A DNA stretch of 64,000 bases from Novosphingobium ovatum (GTDB lineage: Bacteria; Pseudomonadota; Alphaproteobacteria; Sphingomonadales; Sphingomonadaceae): assembly GCF_009909235.1 (NCBI RefSeq), contig NZ_JAAAPO010000001.1, forward strand, positions 806,001 to 870,000. Reading direction: 5' to 3'. Positions 48,309 to 59,244 of the stretch are shown in pieces. Numbering within the stretch: the first letter of the stretch is position 1; each line of letters opens with the position of its first letter. The notes under the pieces were generated by a model. That model ran no database searches. It was not told the origin of the DNA and saw only the letters and a list, made by a program, of their open reading frames with translations. Made by a program: the position numbers and the translations under genes.

Positions 48309-48874
48309 GCGCCGCTCAGGGGGAAAGTTATCCCCAGGCTTTCCACAGCCAGTCCACCGTCTGTACCGGGGTTTGTCTCCAGCCTGTCCAGAGCCATATC
48401 CACCACTTGTGCCCAGGTTGACCGGTTCAGCCGCGCCTCTACCCCGTGGCGCACATGCAGATAGGCAGCGGGCGCGTCATCCGTGCCACGCAGGGTCAGC
48501 CGGTGGTCAGCGTCGGCAATCACCAGCTCATCCGTGTTCAGGCGGAACACCAGCGCGCCATCGCGCGCAAACACGTCCACCGCGATGAAGGCCGCGTCCT
48601 GCACGGCGATCGTCTGGCGGTCCTGTGGTGTCACCAGCCAATGCTGCCCCGCATCATCGCGCATCAGCAATCCGGCAAAGGTCTGGACCATCGCGGGGCG
48701 AGTGATCGGCCCGCCCTGATGCCACCAACTGCCGTCGGCGCGGATTTCCATCTGGCTGTCCAGCACTTCGGCCGGGTGCCAGCGTTCGACGGGCGGCAGA
48801 CGGCGACGCGCGATCACCGCGCGGATCTGCTCCAGCGTCAGGTCGGTCAGGTCAGGCAGCAATTCCATAGGCAT
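48305..48874 (-). CDS. DUF1285 family protein
   Basis: 189 residues. The pattern RRRLPPVERWHPAEV, SQMEIRADGSWWHQGGPITR, LVTPQDRQTIAVQDAAF and VDVFARDGALVFRLNTDE matches DUF1285 as I know it. The function is unknown. The stop overlaps the start of the Nudix gene, so they are translated together. Confidence 0.85.
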   Translation of the reverse strand: MPMELLPDLTDLTLEQIRAVIARRRLPPVERWHPAEVLDSQMEIRADGSWWHQGGPITRPAMVQTFAGLLMRDDAGQHWLVTPQDRQTIAVQDAAFIAVDVFARDGALVFRLNTDELVIADADHRLTLRGTDDAPAAYLHVRHGVEARLNRSTWAQVVDMALDRLETNPGTDGGLAVESLGITFPLSGA

Positions 48875-48951
48875 GGTGGGCGATCATATGGGGGCAATCG
48901 CCCCGCCATGCCAGAGGCCACGGAGGGCAAATCCCGCTTTTCCCCCAAGGA

Positions 48952-49482
48952 TCAGCGCGTCCACGGCCCCAGCATGCCACTGGCGGGCAGCACGGCCGGA
49001 TTGGCCACGCGCACCAGCAGGCGGTGCTGTTCATACGGCCCCGGCAATTGCCAGCCGGCGGTGTGCTGATTGGTAAAGCCCCAGAAGCGGCCGTAATATT
49101 CCGGGTCGCCAATCATCACCAGCGGCAGCGGCGCCTGTGGGTTCAGCGCGGCAATCGCCGCGCTCACCAGCGCCTGACCATAGCCGCGGCCCTGTTGTTC
49201 GGGCAGGACGGCCACTGGGCCGACCATGATCATCGGATGCGCGCGGCCATCGGCATCGTTCAGCGCCACCGGCCAGCACTGGATCGTGCCCACCAGATGC
49301 TGATCCTCGTCGATTGCGGCAAAGGACAGGGCGGGCAGGCAGTCGGCCTCGCCGCGCACCTTGTAGGCGGTGCGCTGGCGGCGTTCTGGTTCAAACGCGC
49401 GGTCCAGCAGCGCCTCAACCAGGGCGGGATCGACATTGTCGAGCGGGATCAGCGTGGGCGTGGGCGCGGCGTTCTGGGTCAT
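48952..49482 (-). CDS. GNAT family N-acetyltransferase
   Basis: 176 residues starting MTQNAAPTPTLIPLDNVDPA. GPVAVLPEQQGRGYGQALV is the acetyl-CoA pyrophosphate-binding loop (Q-X2-G-X-G) and VMIGDPEYYGRFWGF is the C-terminal signature of YhbS/predicted acyltransferases. Substrate unknown. Divergent from rnhB. Confidence 0.88.
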   Translation of the reverse strand: MTQNAAPTPTLIPLDNVDPALVEALLDRAFEPERRQRTAYKVRGEADCLPALSFAAIDEDQHLVGTIQCWPVALNDADGRAHPMIMVGPVAVLPEQQGRGYGQALVSAAIAALNPQAPLPLVMIGDPEYYGRFWGFTNQHTAGWQLPGPYEQHRLLVRVANPAVLPASGMLGPWTR

Positions 49483-49601
49483 AGCGCGCTGGCGCGTAGG
49501 GCAGGGGGGCGGGCAACGCAACACAAACCATGGCCACCTGCCGGGAAAAGCGTGCGGAAAAAGGGCTGGACGGGCGCGAGGCGCCATCCCACACAGCCGC
49601 C

Positions 49602-50198
49602 ATGGCACAGCATCAGATCATCATCGGCGTGGACGAGGCGGGGCGCGGCCCTTTGGCAGGCCCCGTGGTGGCGGGCGCGGTGTGGCTGAACGGGGCGGAC
49701 ATCGCCGGGCTGAACGACAGCAAAAAGCTGAGCGCCAAGCGCCGCGCCGCGCTGGAGGCGGCGATCAAGGACCAGTGCCATTGGGCCGTGGGTGTGGTGG
49801 AGGCGGACGAGATCGACCGCATCAACATCTTTGCCGCCACGATGCAGGCGATGACGCGGGCGGTGGCCGGATTGGTGGCGCAGATCCCCGATAGCCCCGA
49901 TATCGTGTTGATTGATGGCAACAAAACGCCCGAAGGCCGGGTGGCCGAATGGGTCTGGCCGGTCCGTGCCATCGTCGGTGGTGACGCGCTGGAACCCGTC
50001 ATCAGCGCCGCCAGCATCATCGCCAAGGAGCACCGCGACCGGATCATGACGGCGCTCGCGCAGGACCATCCGCAGTATGGCTGGGAGCGCAATGCGGGCT
50101 ATGGCACGGCACAACATCTGGACGCCCTGCGCCAGCATGGCCCCACGCCACATCACCGCCGCAGTTTTGCCCCCGTGGCGCAATTGTCGCTGATTTGA
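49602..50198 (+). CDS. rnhB: ribonuclease HII
   Basis: 198 residues starting MAQHQIIIGVDEAGRGPLAG. GVDEAGRGPLAGPVVAGAV carries the first catalytic Asp/Glu pair; VLIDGNKTPE and SIIAKEHRDRIM the others. It cleaves RNA-DNA hybrids at single ribonucleotides. The start ATG 49602 gives the family N-terminus. Confidence 0.96.
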   Translation: MAQHQIIIGVDEAGRGPLAGPVVAGAVWLNGADIAGLNDSKKLSAKRRAALEAAIKDQCHWAVGVVEADEIDRINIFAATMQAMTRAVAGLVAQIPDSPDIVLIDGNKTPEGRVAEWVWPVRAIVGGDALEPVISAASIIAKEHRDRIMTALAQDHPQYGWERNAGYGTAQHLDALRQHGPTPHHRRSFAPVAQLSLI

Positions 50199-50289
50199 GC
50201 GCGGCGCATACGGGCTTTGCGGCCATCGTTGGGTCCATTGTGACGTTTATTTTTCACCCCCATCGCGCCGGTCGCGGACACAAGATGTT

Positions 50290-51679
<1,390 letters not shown>

Positions 51680-51700
51680 TCGCGGCTATAGCCCTGATCC

Positions 51701-52807
51701 ATGCAGGTTTATCTTCGCCCGATCGCCCTATGTGACAGCCCGCAGGCCGAGGAGGGCGAGGCCGTCCGACTGGCGGGTGGTCTGGTCTATGCCAGCCGTT
51801 TCGCGCTGATCGCGCGGGACGGCGGGCGGATTGTCGCGCGCGAGCGTACAGGCGTTGCGGGCATGGATGCCGCCATCGCCGCAATGCCCGATGCGGCGCG
51901 CGAACAGGCGCAGGCGCAATGGGCCGATCTGCGCAAAGCCCATGCGCCGTTGCAGATGGGACCGCGCACCATCCGGCTGGATCAGCCGCAGGTGATGGGC
52001 ATTTTGAACGTCACGCCCGACAGTTTCTCTGACGGGGGACAGTTCATGGATCGCCCCGATGTGGCCCATGAACATGCCGCCATGATGCTGGAGGCGGGCG
52101 CGGCGATCATCGACATTGGCGGCGAAAGCACCCGCCCGGGCGCCGCCGCCGTATGGGAAGGCGACGAGATCAAGCGCGTCATCCCCGCCATCAGCCATTG
52201 CGCCAAAATGGGCGCGGCGATCAGCATCGACACCCGCCGTGTCGCGGTGATGGAGGAAGCGCTGGCCGCCGGCGCGCATCTGATCAACGATGTGTCGGGC
52301 CTGCGCCATGATCCGCGCAGCATGGAATTTGCCGCCCGCAGCGGCGCGCCCGTCTGCTTGATGCACGCGCCCGGAAGTGGCGAGGATCTGCATGACGATG
52401 GCATCTATGCCGATGTCGTGCTGGACGTGTTCGACTGGCTGCGTGAACGGCGTGACGCGGCGCAGGCGGCGGGTATTCCGCGCGCGAAGATCCTGCTGGA
52501 TCCCGGCATCGGCTTTGGCAAAAGCCTTGCGGAAAATCTGGCGCTGATGAATGCGCTGCCGCTGTTCCATGCGCTGGGCTGCGTGTTGCTGGTGGGGGCC
52601 AGCCGCAAACGGATGATCGGCGCCCTGTCAAACGAGGCGGCCGCGCACAAGCGTCTGGGCGGCAGCGTGGCGCTGGCCTGCCGGATGATGGACGCGGGCG
52701 TGCAGATCATCCGCGTGCATGACGTGCCCGAAACGGTGCAGGCGGCGCATGTCTGGCGCGGGATGCGCGATGCGGCGCTGACCGATTTCAGCCAGTTGCC
52801 GCTGTAA
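51701..52807 (+). CDS. folP: dihydropteroate synthase
   Basis: 368 residues. The FolP TIM barrel begins near residue 95: QVMGILNVTPDSFSDGG, IDIGGESTRPGAAAV, ISIDTRRVAVMEEAL, LINDVSGLR, ILLDPGIGFGKSLAENL and LLVGASRKRMIG. It condenses 4-aminobenzoate with dihydropterin pyrophosphate in folate synthesis. Residues 1-94 form an N-terminal extension of unknown role, seen in other sphingomonads. Converges on the NtrC-like gene 4 bp away. Confidence 0.94.
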   Translation: MQVYLRPIALCDSPQAEEGEAVRLAGGLVYASRFALIARDGGRIVARERTGVAGMDAAIAAMPDAAREQAQAQWADLRKAHAPLQMGPRTIRLDQPQVMGILNVTPDSFSDGGQFMDRPDVAHEHAAMMLEAGAAIIDIGGESTRPGAAAVWEGDEIKRVIPAISHCAKMGAAISIDTRRVAVMEEALAAGAHLINDVSGLRHDPRSMEFAARSGAPVCLMHAPGSGEDLHDDGIYADVVLDVFDWLRERRDAAQAAGIPRAKILLDPGIGFGKSLAENLALMNALPLFHALGCVLLVGASRKRMIGALSNEAAAHKRLGGSVALACRMMDAGVQIIRVHDVPETVQAAHVWRGMRDAALTDFSQLPL

Positions 52808-52811
52808 CGCG

Positions 52812-54230
52812 TCACCCCGCCTCGCTGATCCCCAGATCCGACAGCTTGCGATACAGCGTCGATCGGCCAATACCCAACCGCCGCGCGACCTCGGTCATGC
52901 GGCCACGGTAATGGCCGATGGCCAGCCGGATGACATCGGCCTCGATCTCTTCGAGCGGGCGCAGGTTGCCGTCCGCCGTGAACAGCATGACGCCCGCGCT
53001 TTCGTGTTGATTGCCGCCCGACAGGGGGTCGGAGCTGATCATGCTGGACAATTGCGGGAAATCGTCCGCCGTCAGCGCGTCACCGTCACAGAACACCGCC
53101 GCGCGGAACAGCACCGCCTGCAATTGCCGCACATTGCCCGGCCAGTCATAGGCGGACAGCAGCGCCAGCGCGCCTTCGGTAATGCCCAGTTCGCGCAGGC
53201 CCGGCTGTTCGCCAATCCGCGCCAGGAAATAGCGCGCCAGCGCCGGAATATCGCCGGGGCGTTCGCGCAAGGGCGGCAGGGCGACGGTGGTCTGGCTGAT
53301 CTGGTCAAACAGCGTTTCGTCAAATTCGCCATAACCGACCAGTTCTTTCAGGTTCAGGTTGGCGCAGACGATCAGGCGGACATCGACGCGGAACGAATGG
53401 CGCGCGCCGATCGGGCGCACCGCGCCGGTGGCCAGAAATTCGGACAGGCGCTGTTGCACGCCCAGCGGCAGGCGGCATACCTCGTCGATCACCAGCGTGG
53501 CGCCGTCGCAATGCTGCAACGCGCCGATCTGGCGGTCGAAGGCCCCGGGGAAAGCGCCCTTTTCATGGCCGAAGAGCATCGATTCGATCGAATTGGCGGG
53601 CGTGGAATTGGCGTTGATGATGCGCAGCGGCATCTTCGCCCGCAACGATGCCGCGTGGACGGCGCGCACCAGCATTTCCTTGCCGGTGCCGCTGGGGCCT
53701 TCGATCAGCATGGGGCCATGGCCGCGCGCTGATTTGGCGGCGATGGCCAAAGCGGTGCGGAACGCGGGGGCCGCGCCGATCATCGCGTCAAAATCGGCCG
53801 GGCCGGTAATCTTTTCGGTCAGCGGCTGCAATTCATCGCGCGGCGCCTCACGCGTGGTGGAATTGCGCAGCGCCGTCAGAAGGCGGTCGGGGGCCACAGG
53901 CTTGATCAGATAGTCGGTCGCGCCGGCCCGCATCGCCTCGACCGCCAACAGCGGCGAGGCGCTGGCGGTCAGCATCAGGATCGGCAATCCGGGGCGGCGT
54001 TGGCGCAATTGCTGGATCAGATCGCACGCGCCATCGCCCGGAACCCATTGATCCAGAATGATGGCCCCCAAAGCCATGCCTTGACGTGTGCCCAGCGTGG
54101 CGATCGCGGTTTCGGCGTCCGCCACGACAATCGTGCGCCAGCCGTCGCGCGCGGCAAGCGCGGTGATCAACCGGCTTTGCGCGGGCTCATCATCGATCAG
54201 CATCAACAGGCGCGTGTCGGTGTCGGCCAT
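52812..54230 (-). CDS. NtrC-family response regulator with GAFPGA instead of GAFTGA
   Basis: 472 residues. Receiver: IDDEPAQSR, phospho-Asp D60 and K110 (LIKPVAP). AAA+ domain: Walker A GPSGTGKE at 178-185, Walker B LVIDEVCRLP near D249, and R-finger region LPPLRERPGDIPAL. C-terminal Fis-type helix-turn-helix IGHYRGRMTEVARRLGIGRS. The sigma54-contacting loop reads GAFPGA at 225-230 in place of GAFTGA, so sigma54 activation is doubtful. No kinase gene lies nearby. Confidence 0.9.
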   Translation of the reverse strand: MADTDTRLLMLIDDEPAQSRLITALAARDGWRTIVVADAETAIATLGTRQGMALGAIILDQWVPGDGACDLIQQLRQRRPGLPILMLTASASPLLAVEAMRAGATDYLIKPVAPDRLLTALRNSTTREAPRDELQPLTEKITGPADFDAMIGAAPAFRTALAIAAKSARGHGPMLIEGPSGTGKEMLVRAVHAASLRAKMPLRIINANSTPANSIESMLFGHEKGAFPGAFDRQIGALQHCDGATLVIDEVCRLPLGVQQRLSEFLATGAVRPIGARHSFRVDVRLIVCANLNLKELVGYGEFDETLFDQISQTTVALPPLRERPGDIPALARYFLARIGEQPGLRELGITEGALALLSAYDWPGNVRQLQAVLFRAAVFCDGDALTADDFPQLSSMISSDPLSGGNQHESAGVMLFTADGNLRPLEEIEADVIRLAIGHYRGRMTEVARRLGIGRSTLYRKLSDLGISEAG

Positions 54231-54519
54231 TGTGGTTGGGGGTCCCTGTGGTCATGCGCTTATCAGATCGTCCCGTTTCTAGACTGATCGGGTAAAGAGC
54301 CTGTTAAGCGCGGGTGGCCACACCCCCGGTAAGACACGCGTGCGGGCATTGGTATTTGTGCCAGCCTGATCAAATGGACGGGTGCGCGCGGCGCAGTAAA
54401 CTTTATGCCGACTATCCGACCTGCGTATCCAGGGCTTGAGCCACGTCAAGGGCGTGGTATGACATGACGATAAATGACATGAGCGCCAAAAATGGCGTGC
54501 GGGCACGGGGAAGACGAAT
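54231..54519. other. 289-bp intergenic region upstream of the pnt operon
   Basis: No gene seen. It contains a CCACG-N7-CGTGG dyad at 54441-54457 and direct repeats ATGACATGA at 54459-54467 and 54474-54482 (a third copy lies in the coding start). It holds the promoters of the NtrC-like gene and the pnt operon. Confidence 0.5.
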
Positions 54520-54645
54520 ATGGCCAATGGGCATGACATGAAGGCGGCTGAGGCGACCTATGCAGGGTTTATCAGCCTGATCAAATATTCGACCCCGGTG
54601 GTCGCTGTGATTGCGGCTCTGGTTGTTTTCCTGATCACCCGCTGA
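54520..54645 (+). CDS. 41-residue single-helix membrane peptide, aa3-type oxidase subunit IV-like
   Basis: Starts at ATG 54520 with GGGGAAG upstream and ends 10 bp before pntAA. The product begins MANGHDMKAAEATYAGFISL and ends in one membrane helix (TPVVAVIAALVVFLITR). Length and pattern match bacterial aa3-type cytochrome c oxidase subunit IV peptides, but it opens a transhydrogenase operon. It could be an accessory subunit of either complex. Confidence 0.75.
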   Translation: MANGHDMKAAEATYAGFISLIKYSTPVVAVIAALVVFLITR

Positions 54646-54655
54646 AAGGTCTGAC

Positions 54656-55789
54656 ATGAGCGAGGCTGTAAAACTCGCCGTTCTGCGTGAACGGGCGAGC
54701 GGGGAGACGCGTGTCGCGATCACACCCGAAACTGTAAAGAAATTCAAGGCTTTGGGCGCGAATGTCGCGATCGAGGCGGGGGCTGGTCTGGCCGCGTCGA
54801 TTGCAGACGCGGACTATGCCGCGATGGGCGCGCAGATCCTTGATGGCAGCGGCTCGATTGCGGAGGCGGACATTGTTCTGGGCGTGCAGGGGCCGGACGT
54901 GGCGCTGCTGTCGGGGGCAAAGCCGGGGGCGTGGATCGTGGCGGGCCTTGACCCCTTTGGCCAGCGCGCCCGTGTGGACGCCTATGCGGCGGCCGGTTTT
55001 GAAGCGTTGGCGATGGAGTTCATGCCGCGCATCACCCGTGCGCAGTCGATGGATATCCTGTCCAGCCAGTCCAATCTGGCCGGCTACAAGGCGGTGATCG
55101 AGGCGGCGGCCACCTATGGCCGGGCGTTTCCGATGATGATGACGGCGGCAGGCACCATTTCTGCGGCCAAGGCGTTCATCATGGGCGTGGGCGTGGCGGG
55201 GCTTCAGGCGATCGCCACGGCGCGGCGTCTGGGTGCGCAGGTGTCGGCCACCGACGTGCGTTCCGCGACCAAGGAACAGATCATGTCGCTGGGTGCGAAA
55301 CCGATCTTTGTTGAAAAGGTCGCAGGCATCGAGGGCGAGGGCGCCGGTGGCTATGCCACGGAAATGAGCGCGGAATATCAGGCGGCGCAGGCCGAACTGG
55401 TCAGCGCCCATATCGCCAAGCAGGACATTGTGATCACCACCGCGCTGATTCCGGGCCGCGCCGCGCCGCGCCTGATCTCTGACGCGCAGATCGCCACGAT
55501 GAAGCCGGGCAGCGTGATCTTTGACTTGGCCGTCGCACAGGGCGGCAATGTCGAAGGCAGCGTGCCCGACCAGATCGTTGAGCGTCATGGCGTCAAGATC
55601 ATGGGCTATAGCAACACGCCCGCGCATCTGCCGGCGGACGCTTCGGCGCTGTTCGCGCGCAACCTGTACAATTTCCTCTCGGCCTTTTGGGACAAGGAGC
55701 AGGGCAAGCCTGTTCTGGACGAGGAAATCGGCAACGCCATCCGCCTGACCGCCAATGGCGCGGTCGTCAATCCGCGCCTTTTGGGCTGA
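54656..55789 (+). CDS. pntAA: NAD(P) transhydrogenase subunit alpha part 1 (domain I)
   Basis: 377 residues. N-terminal [20 protein letters not shown] and central Rossmann-type [20 protein letters not shown] bind NAD(H); [17 protein letters not shown] and [14 protein letters not shown] are further alanine dehydrogenase/PNT signatures. The membrane part is encoded separately (pntAB), the three-gene form common in alphaproteobacteria. Confidence 0.95.
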   Translation: MSEAVKLAVLRERASGETRVAITPETVKKFKALGANVAIEAGAGLAASIADADYAAMGAQILDGSGSIAEADIVLGVQGPDVALLSGAKPGAWIVAGLDPFGQRARVDAYAAAGFEALAMEFMPRITRAQSMDILSSQSNLAGYKAVIEAAATYGRAFPMMMTAAGTISAAKAFIMGVGVAGLQAIATARRLGAQVSATDVRSATKEQIMSLGAKPIFVEKVAGIEGEGAGGYATEMSAEYQAAQAELVSAHIAKQDIVITTALIPGRAAPRLISDAQIATMKPGSVIFDLAVAQGGNVEGSVPDQIVERHGVKIMGYSNTPAHLPADASALFARNLYNFLSAFWDKEQGKPVLDEEIGNAIRLTANGAVVNPRLLG

Positions 55790-55800
55790 TGGAGGGACAC

Positions 55801-56097
55801 ATGGACTTTATCTCGATCCTCTCGATCTTCGTGCTGGCGTGTTTCGTCGGCTATTATGTGGTGTGGTCGGTGACGCCCGCGCTGCACACGCCGCTGATGG
55901 CGGTGACCAACGCGATCTCGTCCGTCATCGTGGTGGGCGCGCTGATCGCGGCCGCCGCCAGCGGTCTGGGGCAGGGCGCGGGCGTGTCGAAATGGCTGGG
56001 GCTGGGCGCGGTGGTGCTGGCCTCGGTCAATATCTTTGGCGGCTTTGCCGTGACGGCCCGCATGCTGGCCATGTACAAGAAGAAGGAGAAGAAGTGA
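55801..56097 (+). CDS. pntAB: NAD(P) transhydrogenase subunit alpha part 2
   Basis: 98 residues from ATG 55801 with GGAGGGAC upstream. Three or four membrane helices ([60 protein letters not shown]). It forms part of the proton channel with PntB. The TGA overlaps the pntB ATG (TGATG). Confidence 0.93.
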   Translation: MDFISILSIFVLACFVGYYVVWSVTPALHTPLMAVTNAISSVIVVGALIAAAASGLGQGAGVSKWLGLGAVVLASVNIFGGFAVTARMLAMYKKKEKK

Positions 56098-57542
56098 TGG
56101 TTCTCCAGCTTCTTAGCGCGGCTGCGGCGGTGTCCCATGATGCGGTGCCCGATTGGGCGATGTTTGCCTATCTGGTGTCGGGCGTGCTGTTCATTCTGGC
56201 GCTGCGCGGATTGTCCTCGCCCGCCACCAGCCGCGCGGGCAACCGTTATGGCATGGTCGGCATGGTGATCGCGGTGGTGACGACGCTGGTGACGCACAAC
56301 ATCGCCAGCCTGCCGGAAATCGCGGTGGCGCTGGCGATTGGCGGCGGCATTGGCTTTGTCATCGCGCGGCGCATTGCCATGACGGCGATGCCGCAACTGG
56401 TCGCGGCGTTCCACTCGCTGGTGGGTTTGGCCGCCGTGCTGGTGGGCTGGGCGGCTTACCTCAATCCGGAGGCCTTTGGCATTGCCGAAGGCGGCCATAT
56501 CCATGCGCAAAGCAGCGTGGAAATGGGCCTGGGCATCGCCATCGGCGCGATCACCTTTTCCGGCTCGGTCATCGCCTTCCTGAAACTGGCGGGCAAGATG
56601 TCGGGCTCGCCGATCCTGCTGCCGGGGCGCCATGTGCTCAACCTGGGCACGCTGATCGCCATTCTGGGGCTGGTGGGCTATTTCACCGTTGACCAGTCGC
56701 TGTGGGTCATTGGCGTGATCACGCTGCTTTCGTTCATCATCGGCTTCCTGCTGATCATTCCGATCGGCGGCGCGGACATGCCGGTCGTCGTCTCGATGCT
56801 GAACTCCTATTCGGGTTGGGCCGCCGCCGCGATGGGCTTCACGCTGCACAATTCGGCGATGATCATCACCGGCGCGCTGGTGGGCTCCTCGGGTGCGATC
56901 CTCTCGTACATCATGTGCAAGGCGATGAACCGTGGGTTCCTGAGCGTGATCGCGGGTGGCTTTGGCGCCGCGCCCGAGGCTGGCGCCGGCGGCGCGCCCA
57001 AGGAACAGCGTCCGTGGAAGCGCGGCTCGGCCGAGGACGCGGCCTTCCTGATGAAGGAAGCCGAAAGCGTCATCATCATCCCGGGCTATGGCATGGCGGT
57101 GTCTCAGGCACAGCATGCCCTGCGCGAAATGGGCGATCTGCTGAAAAAGGAAGGCGTCAGCGTCAAATACGCCATCCACCCCGTCGCGGGCCGTATGCCC
57201 GGCCACATGAACGTGCTGCTGGCCGAAGCCAACGTCCCCTATGACGAGGTGTTCGAGCTGGAGGACATCAACTCCGAGTTCGGCCAGTGCGATGTCGCCT
57301 TCATCATCGGCGCCAACGACGTGGTGAACCCCGCGGCCAAGACCGACAAGTCCAGCCCGATCTATGGCATGCCCGTGTTCGACGTGGACAAGGCCAAGAC
57401 GGTCATGTTCGTCAAGCGCTCGATGGGCGGCGTGGGCTATTCAGGTGTCGATAATGATGTGTTCTATATGGACCAGACGATGATGCTGTTGGCCGACGCC
57501 AAGAAGATGGTGGAGGATATCGTCAAGGCGATGGCGCACTAA
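56097..57542 (+). CDS. pntB: NAD(P) transhydrogenase subunit beta
   Basis: 481 residues. About eight membrane helices (to residue 280), then the NADP(H)-binding domain III: IIIPGYGMAVSQAQHAL, HPVAGRMPGHMNVLLAEA, and GANDVVNPAAKTDKSSPIYG. Links proton entry to NADPH formation from NADH. Includes GGADMPVVVSMLNSYSGWAA, a conserved membrane loop. Confidence 0.96.
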   Translation: MVLQLLSAAAAVSHDAVPDWAMFAYLVSGVLFILALRGLSSPATSRAGNRYGMVGMVIAVVTTLVTHNIASLPEIAVALAIGGGIGFVIARRIAMTAMPQLVAAFHSLVGLAAVLVGWAAYLNPEAFGIAEGGHIHAQSSVEMGLGIAIGAITFSGSVIAFLKLAGKMSGSPILLPGRHVLNLGTLIAILGLVGYFTVDQSLWVIGVITLLSFIIGFLLIIPIGGADMPVVVSMLNSYSGWAAAAMGFTLHNSAMIITGALVGSSGAILSYIMCKAMNRGFLSVIAGGFGAAPEAGAGGAPKEQRPWKRGSAEDAAFLMKEAESVIIIPGYGMAVSQAQHALREMGDLLKKEGVSVKYAIHPVAGRMPGHMNVLLAEANVPYDEVFELEDINSEFGQCDVAFIIGANDVVNPAAKTDKSSPIYGMPVFDVDKAKTVMFVKRSMGGVGYSGVDNDVFYMDQTMMLLADAKKMVEDIVKAMAH

Positions 57543-57606
57543 CGCCGGACCTGACATCCCCCACGCCAAGCGGCGCGGGCCACAGCGGCAACCTGAAAGG
57601 ACCGAT

Positions 57607-57909
57607 GTGACCCGCGCCGTTTTGTGTTTGATGCTGCCCTTGGCCTTGGCCGGCTGTGGCGAGAATACCGCCCGCCACCGTATCACCAACGCTCTGACCG
57701 CGCGCGGCATGGCGCCCGCGCCCGCCGCCTGCATGGCCGATCATCTGGTCGACCGCCTGACCATGGCCCAATTGCGCAAGCTGGAGGCGCTGAAGGGCAC
57801 CGGGCGCGATCTGCCCTCGATGCTGATGGCGCTGGGCCGGATTGACGACCCACAGGTGCGCGAAGAGCTGGTGGTGGCCGCCGGGACCTGCCTGTTGGTC
57901 GGGCGGTAA
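57607..57909 (+). CDS. small lipoprotein of unknown function
   Basis: 100 residues from GTG 57607. A signal peptide with lipobox LALAGC (Cys at 17) predicts lipidation at the membrane. The remainder (RHRITNALTARGMAPAPAAC; MAQLRKLEALKGTGRDLPSM) is helical with two further Cys residues that may pair. Family not recognised. It lies between pntB and dgt in the same direction. Confidence 0.65.
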   Translation: MTRAVLCLMLPLALAGCGENTARHRITNALTARGMAPAPAACMADHLVDRLTMAQLRKLEALKGTGRDLPSMLMALGRIDDPQVREELVVAAGTCLLVGR

Positions 57910-57960
57910 TCGGCGCTTTTCGGCTGGTTTTTGTGGGGGTAAGCGGCTAACCGGTGGGCC

Positions 57961-59154
57961 ATGCCGCTTTCCCCGCTTGCCTGTGATCCCGCGCAAACCC
58001 GTGGCCGTCAATTCCCGATGGAAGGCGCGCTGGCGCGCGGCCCGCGCAGTTGTTATCAGCGCGACCGCGACCGCATCGTCCATTCCATCGCCTTCCGCCG
58101 CTTGCGCAGCAAGACGCAGGTGTTCATCGCCCCCGATGGCGATCACTATCGCGTCCGCATGACCCATAGTCTGGAAGTGGCGCAGATCGGCCGCGTCATC
58201 GCCCGCCAGCTGGGTCTGGACGAGGATCTGACCGAGGCGCTGTGTCTGGCCCATGACATCGGCCACCCGCCCTTTGGCCATGCCGGAGAGGACGCGCTGC
58301 ACGCAGCATTGGCCGACCATGGCGGGTGGGACCACAATGCCCATTGCCTGCGGGTGCTGATGCTGCTCGACAGCCCCTATTGCGAGCATGACGGGTTGAA
58401 CCTGACGTGGGAATTGCTGGAAGGTCTGGCCAAGCATAACGGCCCGGTGGGTGCAGACACCAAGCCATTGGGCGGGCGCGGGCGGGCGGCCAATTGGGCG
58501 CTGGCGCAGCTGGACGCGGCCTTTCCGCTGAACTTGCGCGAATGGAGCGGGCTGGAGGCGCAGGTCGCCGCGATTGCCGATGACATCGCCTATGACAACC
58601 ACGACATTGACGATGGCTTGCGCGCCGGGTTCCTGACGCTGGACCATCTGATGGAGCAACCTTTCGTTGCGCAGCAATGGTATGCGGTCGAACGCCGCCA
58701 TCCCGGCGCCCCGCGTGAGCGCCAGTTGCGCGAGCTGGTGCGTAGCCAGATCGGCATCATGGTCAATGACGTGATCGCGCAGACGCGGCTGCGCACCGTG
58801 GGCATGGAGAGCCTTGCCGATGTGCGCGCCGCCGGGCAGGTCAGCGCCACCTTCTCGCCCGCGCTGGCCGAGGCGGAGCGTGAATTGAAACGCTTCATGT
58901 ATCAGCGCCTGTATCTGCATGACGAGCAATTGGCCGCCGCCGCCAGCGCGCGTCAGGTGGTGGCTGGGCTGTTTGCCGCCTTTGCGCAGGATCCGGCACT
59001 GATGGGGGGGCAATGGGCCGCCCGCGCACCTGATGACGCCACGGCCCGCGCGCGCCACATTGCCGATTACATCGCGGGCATGACGGATCGCTTTGCCATC
59101 GCCAGCTATCAGCGCATCCATGGTGAAGTGCCCGAGCGGTTGAGCAATGTGTGA
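57961..59154 (+). CDS. dgt: deoxyguanosinetriphosphate triphosphohydrolase-like protein
   Basis: 397 residues. HD-domain motifs: THSLEVAQIGRVIARQLGL (first His), LAHDIGHPPFGHAGEDAL (HD plus His), and AIADDIAYDNHDIDDGLRAG (final Asp). It matches the short class of Dgt-like enzymes that hydrolyse dNTPs to nucleoside and tripolyphosphate. Followed by the glycine riboswitch 341 bp before gcvT. Confidence 0.94.
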   Translation: MPLSPLACDPAQTRGRQFPMEGALARGPRSCYQRDRDRIVHSIAFRRLRSKTQVFIAPDGDHYRVRMTHSLEVAQIGRVIARQLGLDEDLTEALCLAHDIGHPPFGHAGEDALHAALADHGGWDHNAHCLRVLMLLDSPYCEHDGLNLTWELLEGLAKHNGPVGADTKPLGGRGRAANWALAQLDAAFPLNLREWSGLEAQVAAIADDIAYDNHDIDDGLRAGFLTLDHLMEQPFVAQQWYAVERRHPGAPRERQLRELVRSQIGIMVNDVIAQTRLRTVGMESLADVRAAGQVSATFSPALAEAERELKRFMYQRLYLHDEQLAAAASARQVVAGLFAAFAQDPALMGGQWAARAPDDATARARHIADYIAGMTDRFAIASYQRIHGEVPERLSNV

Positions 59155-59244
59155 TTTGGGCGGGTAGATCCAATCCTGTTAGTAATGGTGACAGCCGGGT
59201 TTGACTTTTGCGCCGCAACATGGGAAGCGCTTGGCCGTCGCTGA

